Shown: positions 10,619 to 23,391, counted from the first letter of the stretch. The stretch is DNA of 64,000 bases from Ottelia alismoides (GCA_037367405.1 JAZKJV010003278.1:682001-746000), one strand, 5' to 3'. The notes: a model not told the origin generated them from the letters alone. Made by a program: numbers and translations.

Positions 10619-12475
10619 TCCCATCATTGGCCGCCTCCCCTTCCTTATCCGCCATATGCAATAGAGCTCGGCTAGAAATGATGACCCATGATAGCACCAT
10701 CGCCCTTGGAGCAACGAACTCGCTGGCGAGATCTGGTGGCCCCCATCCACCGTCACAGTATCTCACAAAGCTGCTAGAGCTTCGTAGCCCCTCGTCGGTT
10801 GCTTGGAAGTGACTACCATCAGAGCTCGAGTTCGTAGCTCCAATACCCTAGACGAGAATCACACTAGATCCCAAAATCAAGATATCCAAATACACTCTTG
10901 CGATCGTTCACCATCGCCCTCCAGCCTTCGACTTCGAGAATCGACTCGCACCCTTCGCCATTGACACCTAGGGATGCACCAGCTCCAGAAGCATATTGGC
11001 CTGGTTCCCCTATTCACCTACCTCGAACCATGTGACTCACCGCCAGCCACCACCCCCACTCCTCCGTGCTTTACCCTTGGCCAACCTCCATCCGCCCTCG
11101 ACTTGCGCCTCCGCCATTCGTCGACGTCCCAACTTCACCTCCTTCACCCAACGCGGAGGCCTCAGTCCCCCTTGCCCCCCTTGCCTAGTGGATTATCCAC
11201 CATTGGATCGTGAGTATATCCCTTGATTCAATGGCCCAGAGCCTGCCATATCATCCCCAAAAGCCTCGAGCCTTGGGTCAACCGAGGTTTCCTCTACATG
11301 CCACAAATAGGCTCGAGGTGCCTAGCCTCAACTCCGAGCCGCCCTTCCCTCCACAAATCAACCATGTGGAGGCTCGCCAGTTGAGACTCTGATGTCACAC
11401 ATGCAGCACGTGAGGGTGGGGGCTAATTGTTAAAAGGCCCCTACTATTTCTAGAATTCACAAACAGATCCCCACCGCCTAGGGTACGTGCGTCGCACATG
11501 CCTATGTTGGTAAATTGCAAGGTGACACATAGTGTTTTAGAAATTGCAGATAAGTCCTCCATGGGCTATTTTGAGAAGAAAATAACTTTAGCTATTGCAT
11601 TTTAATCTCTAACATTTCAATTTATCATATCTTGCTCGCTCGAACTCCAATTTCTATGCACAATATGTCATTTTTAAGCTAATGGAACACTCTATCATTT
11701 CATATGTCCTGTGAACAAATCATAAGCTCTTTATTGATGAATATTATTTGAGTATGCAATCTTCATACTGGCTAATTTGTGCAATATTTTATTGAGAAAA
11801 CTATTGATTGATTTTTGCAGGAACTCGATTACGAGGATTTGAATTTGAATAATTCTCTTGTGTTATTGTTGATAATCTTTAAGAATTTAATCTGTGCAGG
11901 GACTTATTGAAAGAGAAATAATTAAGTTATTTCTTTGGGATAATTGATTTTCGTTTTTAGGAATAAATTACTGAAAAAATCAGACTAAAATATCTTGAGA
12001 ATATTTCATTGATTTCTCAGCCTGATAGAGTAATAAGTATTGATCTTTTTGGTCTGCATCTGGGAGACCAACTGATACATATTTCTTGAATTTAAATCTC
12101 TTTTAACCTGTAATTAATTTTGAGGATTATTTGATTTTTTAATTGAGGATTTAAATCATATAATCTCAGATCATGTTCTTCACAATTATTTTATCTATTT
12201 ATTTTTGTTCACATCGCATTGCATTTTTATAATCACACTTCTTTTATTTTCATTTTATTTTATGACATAAAAAGTAGCACATAATTAAATAAATTATTGA
12301 AATTAATTTAGAACTGCACAACTTAAAATTGCCTGTTCCCTGTGTTCAATCTTGGAGACTTTCCAAGTAAAAATTCTCCACAATATTTAAGAATTATTGT
12401 TTTTGATAGATCTCTTTTCATCTCCTATATTACAATTATTGACTTTTAAAGAGGTGAAAATCTGCATTCGTCAAA

Positions 12476-12493
12476 TGACATAGTTACCGAGGA
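12476..12493 (+). other. L2 primer-binding site (decayed tRNA-Asp type)
   Basis: TGACATAGTTACCGAGGA directly follows the 5' LTR. It matches the usual plant gypsy site complementary to tRNA-Asp, TGGCGCCGTTGCCGGGGA, at about 12 of 18 positions, and is followed by acaac as in many such elements. The position next to the LTR is the main support. Confidence 0.6.
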
Positions 12494-13915
12494 ACAACAT
12501 ATTTTTATGGTTTTAAATAAAATTCTTTAATTAACTTTTTTGTGAATTTAATTTCTTTGTCATTTTTTCTTTTGTATTTTATTTTTTGCATTTTATTTGC
12601 ATTTCTCTCTCTCTCTCTCTCTATATATATACTGACCACAATTTCTCTCTTCTTAGATAACTCAGAGCAAATTTTTGGATACAACAATTAAGGATCTGTG
12701 AAGAAGACTTTAATTTTATTTTTGAGAGAGAGAGAGTTTTGATTAATTTTATTTTCTGCATCATTAACAAGGTCACACTCATTACTGGTTTTTTTAATAA
12801 TTTTGGATTGGACTTTCTGTGGTGTGTTGGGTTTGTTTCAACCCCTTATATCGGTAGGGGCTCGACTTGACTGGTGTAGAAATTAGGTGCATATATGCTA
12901 GTTTAAATATTTATATCTGATTGTGCTCATAATATTTAGGCCCCACATTTTTCTCTAACTATATGCACTATAGATCGTTCAACATTATCCAAATTTTAAA
13001 TCAATTCTTTCCACTAATAAAACTATCTGCTTATGGTATTTTCACTTGTGCATATCAGTTAATGTAAATTTTAATTCCTTGTATTGCATCATGCATGAAG
13101 AACATGAGGATTCATTGTAAGTATTCTTCTTATCAAGCATAATTGAGTTCTCACTTGAATCGGCGTTCTCAATCCTCTCTACCTCAATTTACAACTTAGG
13201 ATTTAAGGGAATTAAGACTCCTCGTTAGGTGTGATTTTTCTAAACTTACATCAGACTTAAGTTATAACTCTGAATAAAAATCATGTCTGCTAATCAAGGT
13301 GATTGTAAATAAATTGACATAAAAATAACACTTTTTGTCTGGTGGAAAGAAACCCACTTATTGTTTGTAGGAAAAGAATTACACACTCAAGGTAGAGGCA
13401 AAACAAGGGAGCCTTAGTGTGACTACTAAATTTAAAATGACTAGCTACTTCTCAGTGAGAGAACTACGGTCTCCCTTAGTAGATTGGTGTTAAAGTACAA
13501 CATGCAAGGAACCATCTTGAAGTAATATGGGTAGCCGTTCTACGGTCTGTACTTATATCCATACTGGTCGAAAGTTGATGCAACTAGCTGTATGAATTCG
13601 GGCCAGTCTTCTTGACAATCTCTAGAACCTAAGTTGTGCTAAATCTTCTCAAAGATTGTTTTATCATTAAATTGAAATTGAAAGATAACTGGTCGAACTC
13701 TAACGTGCCATCACAATTGTAGAGTGGGAGAATCTATGAGCTTGTTTTGTGTTTGTCTTGTGTGTGTCAAAGTCCTTGTAGTTGCAAGCATATCGTAGTT
13801 CACAAATCATTCTCCGTCTTTTTCTTCAGAAGATGTTGGCACATTAGTCTTCGTACCCACATGTGTGGGTCCATCGTACATGACCATGTCTTGATACTCT
13901 TCTTCTCTTTAATTC
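12494..13915 (+). other. L2 leader region
   Basis: AT-rich, no coding frame that I recognise. It contains a (CT)n/(TA)n microsatellite at about 12604-12632. A few AG-rich runs (12725-12737) are present. The segment leads into gag remnants from about 13930. Confidence 0.55.
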
Positions 13916-13931
13916 CAGGGGAATCCTCTTT

Positions 13932-14520
13932 TCGAAATTGACCCCCCTCAACTAGCATTCTCTTCCTATCCATACATTCCACCTCATGGCCACACTTCTC
14001 CTTGGATTAGACCACTCTCATATTTTGACTTCCACATGAACACAATAGAGCAAGCAAACATACGGATGGAAAATAGAGTAACCAATTTTGATAGAAAAAC
14101 ATGATTTCTGGTTACCAAAACTTCCTACCTTTGGAAACATACCATATTCAAGTTGACTCTCTTCTTGAGTACGACCATTTTTCCTTTAACAGTTCACAAG
14201 AAATCTAAACTCATGACCAGACTACAACTCCAATGAATAATCATTACTACTCTCAGAACTGCATGCCAGAGTCATAACATGTGGAGTATAATTATTCATC
14301 ACCAAGTCATGAGATGTTTGAGGATGATATTGCTCGGATTGGAGCAAACACTTTGATTGAACAAATAAATAGTATCATCTAGTCAATGAAGAATCAAGGA
14401 GAAGAGAGGACCCCACCATATGCTTTGATTGAACAAATAAATAATATCACCCAATCATTGAAGAATCAAGTATGCTCAGACACAACCACCACTGACCTCT
14501 GACCACTGATTGACCATCAC
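13932..14520 (+). pseudogene. L2 gag C-terminal remnant
   Basis: A frame at about 13932-14112 reads a proline/tyrosine-rich stretch (for example SSYPYIPPHGHTSPWI) and then NTIEQANIRMENRVTNFD, ending at a stop. This style of sequence is typical of the gag C-terminus of Athila/Tat-like elements. It continues in another frame around 14345-14480, where a segment of about 48 bases is tandemly duplicated (14350-14397 and 14422-14469, both ctttgattgaacaaataaata...). No zinc knuckle is visible. The assignment rests on composition and on the position before the protease. Confidence 0.5.
14350..14470 (+). repeat. Tandem duplication of about 72 bases in L2 gag
   Basis: ctttgattgaacaaataaat begins both copies, and each continues to tgaagaatcaag with about five differences. 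The offset is about 72 bases, a multiple of three, so the duplication would have kept a reading frame. It may have arisen while gag was still translated. Confidence 0.75.
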
Positions 14521-14563
14521 ATTGAAAATACCAAAAAAATGAAAATAAGAAAATTCAAAGATA

Positions 14564-15120
14564 TTGGACAATTATGAAATGGTATCATTTTGCAAGAGTT
14601 TGATCTTAGAGCTTCCATTAATCAAGTCCACAAAATATGTCCCCAATCTTAAGAAATTTGTTAAGAGTCGATTGAACCCTAAAAAGACGGGTAAGAAACA
14701 TTCAAGGACTGAATATCATGTCATATCCATGGCCAGCTCTTTGTTGATAAATCATAATTAAAAGCTGCAAAATCAAGCGGCTGACTCAGATCACATGTGA
14801 GATTGAGAATTCCATATTCACACATGTTCAGTTGGATGATGACTCCACTTTAAACATCCTACCAAAGACCGTCTTTGATCAACTCAAGCTTAAACAACTA
14901 AAAAAGATGAGGGTATTCATTCAACTGCCAGGTCGATCTATTAAAAGACTGTAAGGAGTTGTTTCCGTCGTCATAAACTTCCAAGGTGATAAGCATAAAG
15001 TGGACTTTATTGTCCTTGACATCGAGCACCACAGAGAATTGTCTGAGTCTCCTATCATTCTAGGAAAGTCGTTCTTAGCCTCTGCTAAATCAATTTGTAT
15101 GAGACCCAGGACATAAGATT
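14564..15120 (+). pseudogene. L2 aspartic protease remnant (gypsy)
   Basis: The upstream part (14600-14720) reads PLIKSTKYVPNLKKFVKS, like the linker before the protease in plant gypsy polyproteins. The protease itself runs from about 14777, with LNILPKTVFDQLKLK, FIQLPGRSIKRL, a stop, then VVSVVINFQGDKHKVDFIVL and SPIILGKSFLASAKS. The catalytic D-S/T-G position reads DDDS, so the active site is lost. ILGKSFLA matches the flap-distal ILGRPFLA block of the family. Two or more frame breaks occur. Compare the L1 copy at 31600-31960, which keeps DSG. Confidence 0.72.
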
Positions 15121-15292
15121 CCTGAACACGAACAATAATGAACATGCCCTCAATTAGATGCCTGAACATGAGACAACCCAACCATCAATCGGTAGTCGGG
15201 ATCAAGACAAGAGCACTTCATACGACCAAACCACTCCTTATGAAACATAAGCAGAAATCCTAGGAGAGACACCCGAGAGACCGATTGTTGGA

Positions 15293-15613
15293 TTGACCTT
15301 CGATTCTTACCACACCTCCCACCCTGATACTCCTCCTAGGAGGAAACACTATTCAGGAGCTTATGAGGAATTGGTCCATGTTCATGAAGATTGCCATAAT
15401 TATTTGAGTGGTTCAATCTTTGAGTCTATAGTAATTCATGAAATACTTGAACCATATAAGAAGCTGACTAAAGAAAACTTTTATGTTACCGAAACTCATG
15501 GATATCAGAAGGTGACATCAACATCCGTATACATAACTCAGAAGTCCACTAGGAACGAACACCCTCGCCCTAAGCGTATTATGACCCTACAAGAATTGGT
15601 CAATTTTTACTGA
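15293..15613 (+). CDS. Unrecognised 106-residue open frame downstream of the L2 protease
   Basis: Frame from ATG at 15293 to the stop at 15611-15613. It is acidic and histidine/tyrosine-rich at the start (HSGAYEELVHVHEDCHNY would be its style near 15350), with charged helical segments such as ILEPYKKLTKENFYVTETHG. I do not recognise the family. It sits where RT would be expected in an intact gypsy element, but has no RT motif. It could be polyprotein linker sequence or a captured fragment. Probably not expressed, since flanking frames are broken. Confidence 0.3.
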   Translation: MTFDSYHTSHPDTPPRRKHYSGAYEELVHVHEDCHNYLSGSIFESIVIHEILEPYKKLTKENFYVTETHGYQKVTSTSVYITQKSTRNEHPRPKRIMTLQELVNFY

Positions 15614-15871
15614 GACTCATTTCATGAGGAACCCATGAATGCCACACTGGTTACTCATGACAGGGAGAGGAACTCTGACCTTCCACCTCCTGACGCTTTG
15701 TACATAAACAAACCGACCATGAAAGTCACCTTTGACCTTAGAAACTAGGTGATTTCTGAAGGGTCCTTGTCTGGTCAAGAAGTGGTTCATTAGGTAAGTG
15801 CAATAAGTACAGCTGTGATCAAAGGTCACTTACCTCTTGTTGATAATATTTGGAGATCCCTTATGTATGGA

Positions 15872-18848
15872 TGTTGAACGTCAAATTCGCCTCTATAAAA
15901 ATGTAGAATTATGTTGTAGTACAGGAGACGAATTCGGTTCAGCAAAAACCACGATCTTTGAATGTCGTGGACTATTTATTCTTGGTAAGTGTACCAAGGT
16001 CGAACACAGGGACACGGCTGCCTAATTCAGCTATTGAATTTTGATTCATTAGGCTCAGAGTGAATTAATTCCAATTTAAGATCCATATGCAAATTATAAA
16101 GCAATGTTATGATGCTGGCATTTTTTTATAGGTTTTTATGCAATTTAAAGATGATGCATGAGCAAATATGCAAGAAGATTTATATCAAACAATATAATTA
16201 CACCCTAAAAATTATGAGCATCATTACAGAAATGAAATTAGAGGCAATTTAATCCATCATTAAAAAGTGGTCATCAAATCAAGCAAGACAAGTAGAGCAC
16301 GGTCCCATTTTTCACATAAAAATTTACTTTAATTAAAAGAGTGTCAAATGAGACAAATAAGTATGCTAAAATGTAGAGGACAAAATAAGGATCAAAACGA
16401 CACTAAAATCATGCAATTTGGACCTATGATGCTCAAGTTATGCTAAAAACAGTGCAAGGGCATAATTGTAATAAAAATGCAATAAAAAAAGATAAATAAT
16501 TGCATTTAGGTCCCTGGAAGGACCTAAATGCAATTATGAAAAACCGCCTGGGCCCAGTTGCAACTTCACCAATAGCACGCGGGGGCTTTTATGCAATTTT
16601 GAAAACCTCAGAGGGGTTCCTTGTAAAATACCCAGGCACGCACGTGAGGCATGTGCCTGGGGACCAAGGTGTAAATAGCAGATATTACAGGGTCTTTCGT
16701 ACAAAATATCCAGCATCTCACGTGCTAGGCACGCGAGGGCTAGGCTAGGGTCAACTCCTGCAGGTTCGGGCCACGTGGACCCTTCTGCAGGTTCGGCGCG
16801 AGGCTCGGTCCATCCGAGCCTATAGGTTCAGAGTGAAGGCTCGGGCGGCGTCTGGTGTCGCCGCGTGGCATTATCAGAGCCGTCCGATCAGGAAGATCGG
16901 ACGGAGCCTGTATCTTCATTCTCCGCCTTGGCCCACCGGAGAAGGCGGGTCTCCGGCGAGCCCTTGAAATCTCCACCGAGCTCCTGCATCTTTCCTGACG
17001 ATCGGTGAAGACTGTGTGGGGCCTGTAGGAGGTGCTGGAGCCATAGCGGAGCTCCCTGGAGGTCCGGAGCTCCCCGTCGAAGCATGGTTGTCGGAGGATA
17101 AGCTCGAGATCGGCGGGGAGGTGCGATCTCCGGCTATTGAAGAGAATGGACCTGCAAATGTTAGTGTAGCCGAACCGGGGAGTGTGCGAGTGGTTGTGAG
17201 GTGAGTGGGGACCAGGAGGGTGATGGGAGCGGTGGCCCTGTGCTCCATCTCCGGCGAAGTGGAGAAGGAGATGGGGTGGAGCGGAGATGGTTCTGAAGAA
17301 GGGGGGATGGGTCGGCGAGGATGAGGGTGTTCGTGTAGAGCTGCTCGAGTGATCAGTTGAAGGTGGAAGTGAATGTAGACGGTGGAGTAAATCGAAGAAA
17401 ACCAAGGAAAAACAAAGATAAAAATCTCCTCGCCGGAGTGAGGAGTTGGTGGGTGAATCGACCTGGGATTGAGCTCCGATGAGCTCAGGGGTATTCGCAC
17501 GACGGGATCGGTCGATCCTCGGTGCTTAACGGCTCACCATAGGCTGCCGCAACGTGGCCGAAGGCCACGGATCGCACCTGGGGGCGCTGCCATGATCGCC
17601 TCGACAACTCTGCCCTCCGCTGTCACCGGAGGGCGTAGGAAGCTAGGGAGAACCTCCGTGAAATGGTGGATGAGGGCGAACGAAGACGGAGGAGGTGTTT
17701 ATAGGTGGAGAGGCTCAGGCGGTTACCTGGTGGAGGGGAGGTTTCGACAAGGATTTTAATGGCGAGGGAATAGCGGGGGTAAGTAAAGGAGGTAACGCGA
17801 GGATGGCGGGGGTTTGGGCTGCGAGAGGGAGGCGTTACGAGCGGAAGGAGGTGACTGGTGCGATGGCAAAAAATGGAAGGGAGAGGAGGTTCGACGAGGC
17901 GTAATGCCTGGGCGAGGGGGTTACTCGAGGTAGAAGATGACTTTCTGACCATTGGATCTCGTGATCCAACGGTTCGGATACGAGCGTGAGAGGTCGGCGA
18001 GGATCAGATCCTGCTATGTGAACGAACGGCTGAGATGTGCGCGATGACGAGCGGTCAAGAAGAAGAGCGAGGATCCATCCAAGGGTGAGGGACGAAGGGT
18101 TGACGCGGAGTGTGGAGGATCGTTGGATGGAAGTAGGATCTGAGGGCTGAGATGAGTGGGCGACGTGGAGAGCTGAGATACGTTGGATCGGGATGAGATC
18201 GTGCGGCTAGCATTTATGCGCTAGACAACGACTGATATCAGATCTGGGATTAGATCTGACGGTTGACGATGGAGCGGTGATGGACGGCAAGGATCATGGT
18301 GGGTCGGAGTGGATCCAACGGTCGAGGTAGGCGCCGGGTGGCGAAAAGGGAAGCGGGCCACGTGGGCGGCCCAGAGGGCGCCACGTGGCCCAATCAGAGT
18401 AATTTAAATATAAAAACAAAGAAAATTAGAAAAGAAATAGTTAGAGGCCGAATTAGGAAAAAGTCAAAACATGAAAGTTGCTCGTCTCGACGTCTACTAC
18501 TTTCATGTTGGTCAAAAAGCCAAAAGAGGTCATCTGTACAAAAGCTATTTTTGGGGGTATTTTTAAGGGGATAAAAATACCGATTTTGTGGTTTTGAGAT
18601 GTTTTTATATTTTTTAGTGTTTTTAAGGGTCAGTAAACTATGGACAATTATTCTATCTAATTTTCAGGGTTTTTGAGGCTAAAATAATTACAAGAAAAAT
18701 AGAGGAAATTAAATACAATAAATTAATGGTAAAATATATACAATATAATACACGATAAAAACAGAGAATTAAAGGTGATTTTATTGGATTATTTAAGACA
18801 GGGGTTTTTAATAGTGAGTTTTTAGCATGATGAATATGAGATTCATCA
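15872..18848 (-). repeat. L3 3' LTR (left copy)
   Basis: Matches 21306-24292 throughout, about 95% by eye over the first 110 bases and similarly elsewhere. That makes this the youngest LTR pair in the window. The ends are AT-rich; the middle (about 16740-18400) is strongly GC-rich. Long open frames on both strands in the middle (for example minus 16740-17405, 221 residues) are shortened or shifted in the other copy, so no gene is called there. Confidence 0.9.
17697..17705 (-). promoter_or_regulatory. Putative TATA box of the L3 LTR, left copy
   Basis: Minus strand reads CCTATAAAC, in the direction of the element, between two GC-rich parts. The right LTR has the same sequence at 23141-23149. 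Confidence 0.4.
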
Positions 18849-20586
18849 TACCCCTATACTTAAACCATGCTCGTCCTCGAGCATCAAAAGAATGAAGGAT
18901 TCGGATTAATTCCTGACAGTGCTCGTGAAATTTATAAGGCTTGATCTTTCGAAGACCCTTGACCTAAGTGATCCTAAAATTCCGGGTTTATCCAAGCCTT
19001 AGCCAGAAGGAATCCAACTTCTCTGATTATCAGACTCTCTTTTTGTACATATAATATAAGGATATGACATTTAGTGTACTGCATTTCATGAGAGCCGAGT
19101 TGATGCATCATTCAAAGTTCCAGTCCCAAAGATCCTCCTCTAGACCTAATCCTCAATACTAGGGAATAAGTCTGTTCTTGCTTCAGTCCACCATCTCATT
19201 AGTTTGTCAGACTTGAAATGTTGATGGAAGGCCAGATGATGGAGGTACTGGGATTGTGTCTAATTTTCTCACCCTCACATTAGAACAAGGGGCCTCTCGT
19301 GTGCCTTTTACTCAACACATGTAAATTATTACTTTGTTGATCAATGTGTCCGTCAAGAGAGTTGGAGTCATCTGCACTTGTTTTTCTGGGAGTACACCGG
19401 GGTGTGTCTTTTCTGAGTATCTAAGATACCTTCGACACCCAGACTTGTATCGCTTACGATGCAGGGCCCTTTTTGTGGTGTCAGCCCGACTCCTTGGTCC
19501 TAATTAGCTCTTGGTCCAAGTGGACACTTTTGAAAATGTTTGGGAGCGCTCGCCATTGGTGGAAGCTCATTTGTATTTTGTCTTTGATATTCAGAGCTTT
19601 TTCTTTGTCATTTTATTTCTTTTGTTGGCTAGCTCCACTGCTTTTACCAAAGATTGGCGCACACTGATAAACAAATTCCTTTAAATTTCATCACACCCTG
19701 GCACATAGGTAAATATCAAAGAGAGAGCATATGAATCTTGTTCACATACTGGCTATCGTTTTGCTGACACTCGGGTTTTTTGAAGCCTTCATTAACTTTA
19801 TCCCATCCTCGAATATCATTAGATCGGGTCTAAACTCAAATCTATGGTCCTAGTTCCTCAAGTGATATCTCATCTCAGCTCATCAATCATGCAATTGTGG
19901 AAGTGACTGTGCTGATCATATTTTCTTGAAAGTAGAGATGAAGAGTGCAATATAGCACTCAAATCTTTCAAACCAGAGGAGTGTGGATATTTAAGTCTTG
20001 AAAACCCTAATGACTAAGGCATGTTAACTCAGACTCTCAAGATCCCAGAGATCCAGTGTCCTCAAAATCCTCAAGCCCTGCGTGAGTGTGAATGTGTCAG
20101 GAATACACCAATCTCCTTAGGTTAGTGATTTTTGTGTGATTTTTATCTTTTGCAGATTTTTATGGTTTTTAATTTTTAATTTATTTTAATTTCTCGGAGA
20201 GACAATGACTGGCCCAGGCTCAAATAAAAGTATACACTTTCAGCCAGTATGGGTGTAAGTATGGGCCGAGGCCCGTGTTACTTGAGGACGGGGCTGTATG
20301 CGATGTCCTCTAAACCACCCACTCTGCTAAGGGAGACCGAGGTTCCCTCACTGAAAATGCCTACTAAACCTAGTAGTCAGAATCAAATTCCAAGGAAGAT
20401 TTTCAGTTTTTCAAATTTTTTTAATAAAGGAATATTTACAAAAATTAATCCCTCAATTTTTAATTTTTACAGGTTTTTACTCTGTTCCCAAGGTTACCAA
20501 AAACCCAGCCCAGATAATAAATGTTAAAAACTTTTAAAAACATGAGCTAAGGCTAAAGTATATATATAGTATTATACGGTATACCT

Positions 20587-20791
20587 CCTATACTTAAAAT
20601 TTGCTATGTCCTCATAGCACAAGTGCCATGAAGCCAAGGCTCGGTTCAAGTATAGGGTGATATAGCGGAACTGAGGAGGAGGTTCTCCCTATGCTTAGAT
20701 CAATATTGACCTAAGTACAAGAAGACGGAACAAGGGAGGGATGAGAAGGCAGGTCCCCCCTATACTTAGGCTACAAATAGCCGAAGTAAGG
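20587..20791 (-). other. Hairpin array of L3
   Basis: Three inverted repeats. The longest is nearest the 3' LTR: cctatactt (20587-20595) with aagtatagg (20648-20656), enclosing gctatgtcctcatagc. The second is 20688-20719 (ctatgcttag / ctaagtac). The third is 20759-20791 (tatacttaggct / agccgaagtaa). Same motif and same order as in L1, L2 and E4. Confidence 0.6.
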
Positions 20792-20853
20792 TCTTTCGTT
20801 AGGGGGGATGGTTCTATGGTACAAGGGTGAGGGGGAGGGGGTTCGTGAAAAAT

Positions 20854-20892
20854 ATATATAGAGAGAGAGATAGAGATAGAGATAGAGAGAGA
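20854..20892 (+). repeat. GA-rich microsatellite (gaga/gata)
   Basis: atatatatagagagagagatagagata and following repeats of gata and gaga. It explains the serine/leucine/isoleucine repeats in the overlapping minus-strand frames, which are not genes. Confidence 0.85.
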
Positions 20893-21286
20893 AACATACA
20901 AGGGGACAGGTGGGAGTGAGTATGTGCAAGTGTAGGTGTGTGGGGGGGGGTATTTTTTTTACAACATGCAAAACTGGAAATAAATATGCAGATGCAAATT
21001 TTTTTTCTTTTTTTTTCAACATGCAATGCAATTTGACTGATAAAAATCCTAGAATTTCTTCACGGCTTCTTTTGCGGCCTCTTCAGCGGAAGCTCCTGAC
21101 TTCGCGCCTCCATGACGATCAGGCATCCCCGATTTTCATGGGCCCTGCCGCAAAAGGGAAAAGTTAGAAACTCAGAGAAATTAAATCATCAAATAATATG
21201 CAAAGAAATGATGCATGAAATGAGGACCTAAAAATTTTTGAAATAATTTAAAAAAATCAAAATTGAAAAATTAAGCAAAGCCGTAA

Positions 21287-21303
21287 CCCCGGCAACGACG
21301 CCA
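21287..21303 (-). other. L3 primer-binding site (tRNA-Asp)
   Basis: The minus strand reads TGGCGTCGTTGCCGGGG, 16 of 17 bases matching the plant gypsy site for tRNA-Asp. It lies 2 bases from the right LTR and fixes the direction of L3. Confidence 0.85.
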
Positions 21304-23140
21304 TTTGTTGAACGTCAAATTCGCCTCTATAAAATGTAGAATTATGTTGTAGTATAGGAGACGAATTCGGTTCAGTAAAAACCACGATCTTTGAATGTCG
21401 CGGAATATTTATTCTTGGTAAGTGTACTAAGGTCGAACACAGGGACACGACTGCCTAATTCAGCTATTGAATTTAGATTCATTAGGCTCAGAGTGAATTA
21501 ATTCCAATTTAAGATCCATATGTAAATTATAAAGCAATGCTATGATGCAGGCATTTTTTTTGATAGGTTTTTATGCAATTTAAAGATGATGCATGAGCAA
21601 ATATGCAAGAAGATTTATACACAGATCAAACACTACAATTACACCCTAAAAATTATGAGCATCATTATAGAAATGAAATTAGAGGCAATTTAATACATCA
21701 TTAAAAAGTGGTCATCAAATCAAGAAAGACAAGTAGAGCATGGTCCCATTTTTCACATAAAAATTCACTTTAATTAAAAGAGTGTCAAATGAGACAAATA
21801 AGTATGCTAAAATGTAGAGGACAATATAAGGATCAAAACGACACTAAAATCATGCAATTTGGACCTACGATGCTCAAGTTATGCTAAAAACAGTGCAAGG
21901 GCATAATAGTAATAAAAATGCAATAAAATGGAGAGATAAATATTGCATTTAGGTCCCTGGAAGGACCTAAATGCAATTATGAAAAACCAGCTAGGCCTAG
22001 TTGCAACTTCACCAATAGCGCGCGGGGGCCTTTATGCAATTTTGAAAACCTCGGAGGGGTTCCCTGTAAAATACCCAAGCACGCACGTGAGGCACGTGCA
22101 TGGGGACCAAGGTGTAAATAGCTAATATTACGGGGTCTTTCGTACAAAATACCCAGCATCTCACGTGCTAGGCACGCGAGGGCTAGGCTAGGGTCAACTC
22201 CTGCAGGTTCGGGCCACGTGGACCCTTCTGGAGGTTCGGCACGAGGCTCGGTCCACTCGAGCCTATAGGTTCAGAGTGAAGGCTCGGGTGGCGTCTGGTG
22301 TCGCCGCGTGGCATTATCAGAGCCGTCCAATCAGGAAGATCGGACGGAGCCTGTATCTTCGTTCTCCGCCTTGGCCCACTGGAGAAGGCGGGTCTCCAGC
22401 GAGCCCTTGAAAGCTCCATCGAGCTCCTGCATCTTGCCTAACGATCGGTGAAGACTGCGTGGGGCCTGGCGGAGGTGCTGGAGCCATAGCAAAGCTCCCT
22501 GGAGGTCTGGAGCTCCCCGTCGAAGCATGGTTGCGGAGGATGAGCTCGAGATCGGCGGGGAGTTGCGATCTCCGGCTATTGAAGAGAATGGACCTGCAAA
22601 TGTTAGTATAGCCGAAGCGGGGAGTGTGCGAGTGGTTGTGAGGTGAGTGGGGACAAGGAGGGTGATGGGAGCGGTGGCCTTGGGCTCCTTCTCCGACGAA
22701 GTGGAGAAGGAGATGGGGTGGAGCGGAGATGGTTCTGGAGAAGGGGGGGATGGGTCGGCGTGGATGAGGGTGTTCGTGCAGAGCTGCTCGAGTGATCAGT
22801 GGAAGGTGGAAGTGACTATAGACGGTGGAGTAAAACGAAGAAAACCAAGGAAAAACAAAGATTAAAATCTCCTCACCGGAGCGAGGAGTTGGCGGGTGAA
22901 TCGGCTTGGGATTGAGCTCCGATGAGCTCAGGGGTCTTCACACGACGGGTTCGGCCGATCTCCGGTGCTCGGCGGCTCACCATAAGCTGCCGCAACGTGG
23001 CCGGAGGCCACGGATCGCACCTGGGGGCGCTACCATGATCGCCTCGACAACTCCGCCCTCTGTTGTCATCGGAGGGTGGAGGAAGCTAGGGAGAACCTCC
23101 GTGAAATGGTGTATGAGGGCGAACGAAGACGGAGGGGGGT

Positions 23141-23149
23141 GTTTATAGG
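23141..23149 (-). promoter_or_regulatory. Putative TATA box of the L3 5' LTR
   Basis: Minus strand reads CCTATAAAC, identical in both LTRs. This copy is the one that would drive the genomic transcript of L3. The sequence around it is GC-rich. Confidence 0.42.
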
Positions 23150-23391
23150 TGGAGAGGCTCAGGCGGTTACGTGGTGGAGGGGTGGTTTTGACGAGGATTT
23201 TAATGGAGAGGGAATAGCGGGGATGAGTAAAGGAGGTAACGCGAGGATGGCGGGGGTCTGGGCTGCGAGAGGGAGGCGTTACGAGCGGAAGGAGGTGACT
23301 GGTGCGATGGCAAAAAATGGAAGGGAGAGGAGGTTGACGAGGCGTAATGCCTGGGCGAGGGGTTTACTCGAGGCAGAAGATGACTTTCTGA

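Larger units (their letters stand above)
9625..12473 (+). repeat. L2 5' LTR
   Basis: 2849 bases. It aligns with 26093-29029 from TGATGAAT through shared landmarks: the cttaataaatcactaatt block, a pyrimidine- and GC-rich middle (10320-11400 against 26830-27960), and gaaaatctgcattcgtca at the end. Copies differ by many substitutions, with several CG to TG or CA changes. Open frames in the GC-rich part (for example 10974-11226) do not match intact frames in the other copy and are not called as genes. Confidence 0.87.
18849..21305 (-). other. L3 interior, non-coding
   Basis: No gag or pol. Next to the left LTR is tacccctatactta, complement of a purine-rich tract (18849-18862). The stretch 18890-20060 aligns, inverted, with L2 24900-26090: shared landmarks include cccgagtgtcagcaaaacg-like and tgaaagatttgagtgctata-like blocks. 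Hairpin units lie at 20587-20791. A G+A microsatellite follows at about 20854-20892, and G and T runs at 20940-21018. A 92-residue frame at 20249-20527 is not recognised and is probably chance. Confidence 0.7.

Noticed and set aside
16740..17500. Long minus-strand frames (up to 221 codons) in the L3 left LTR
   Set aside because: The right LTR, about 95% alike, has only shorter or shifted frames at the same place (22183-22528). Coding conservation would be expected if real. GC-rich LTR sequence gives open frames by chance.
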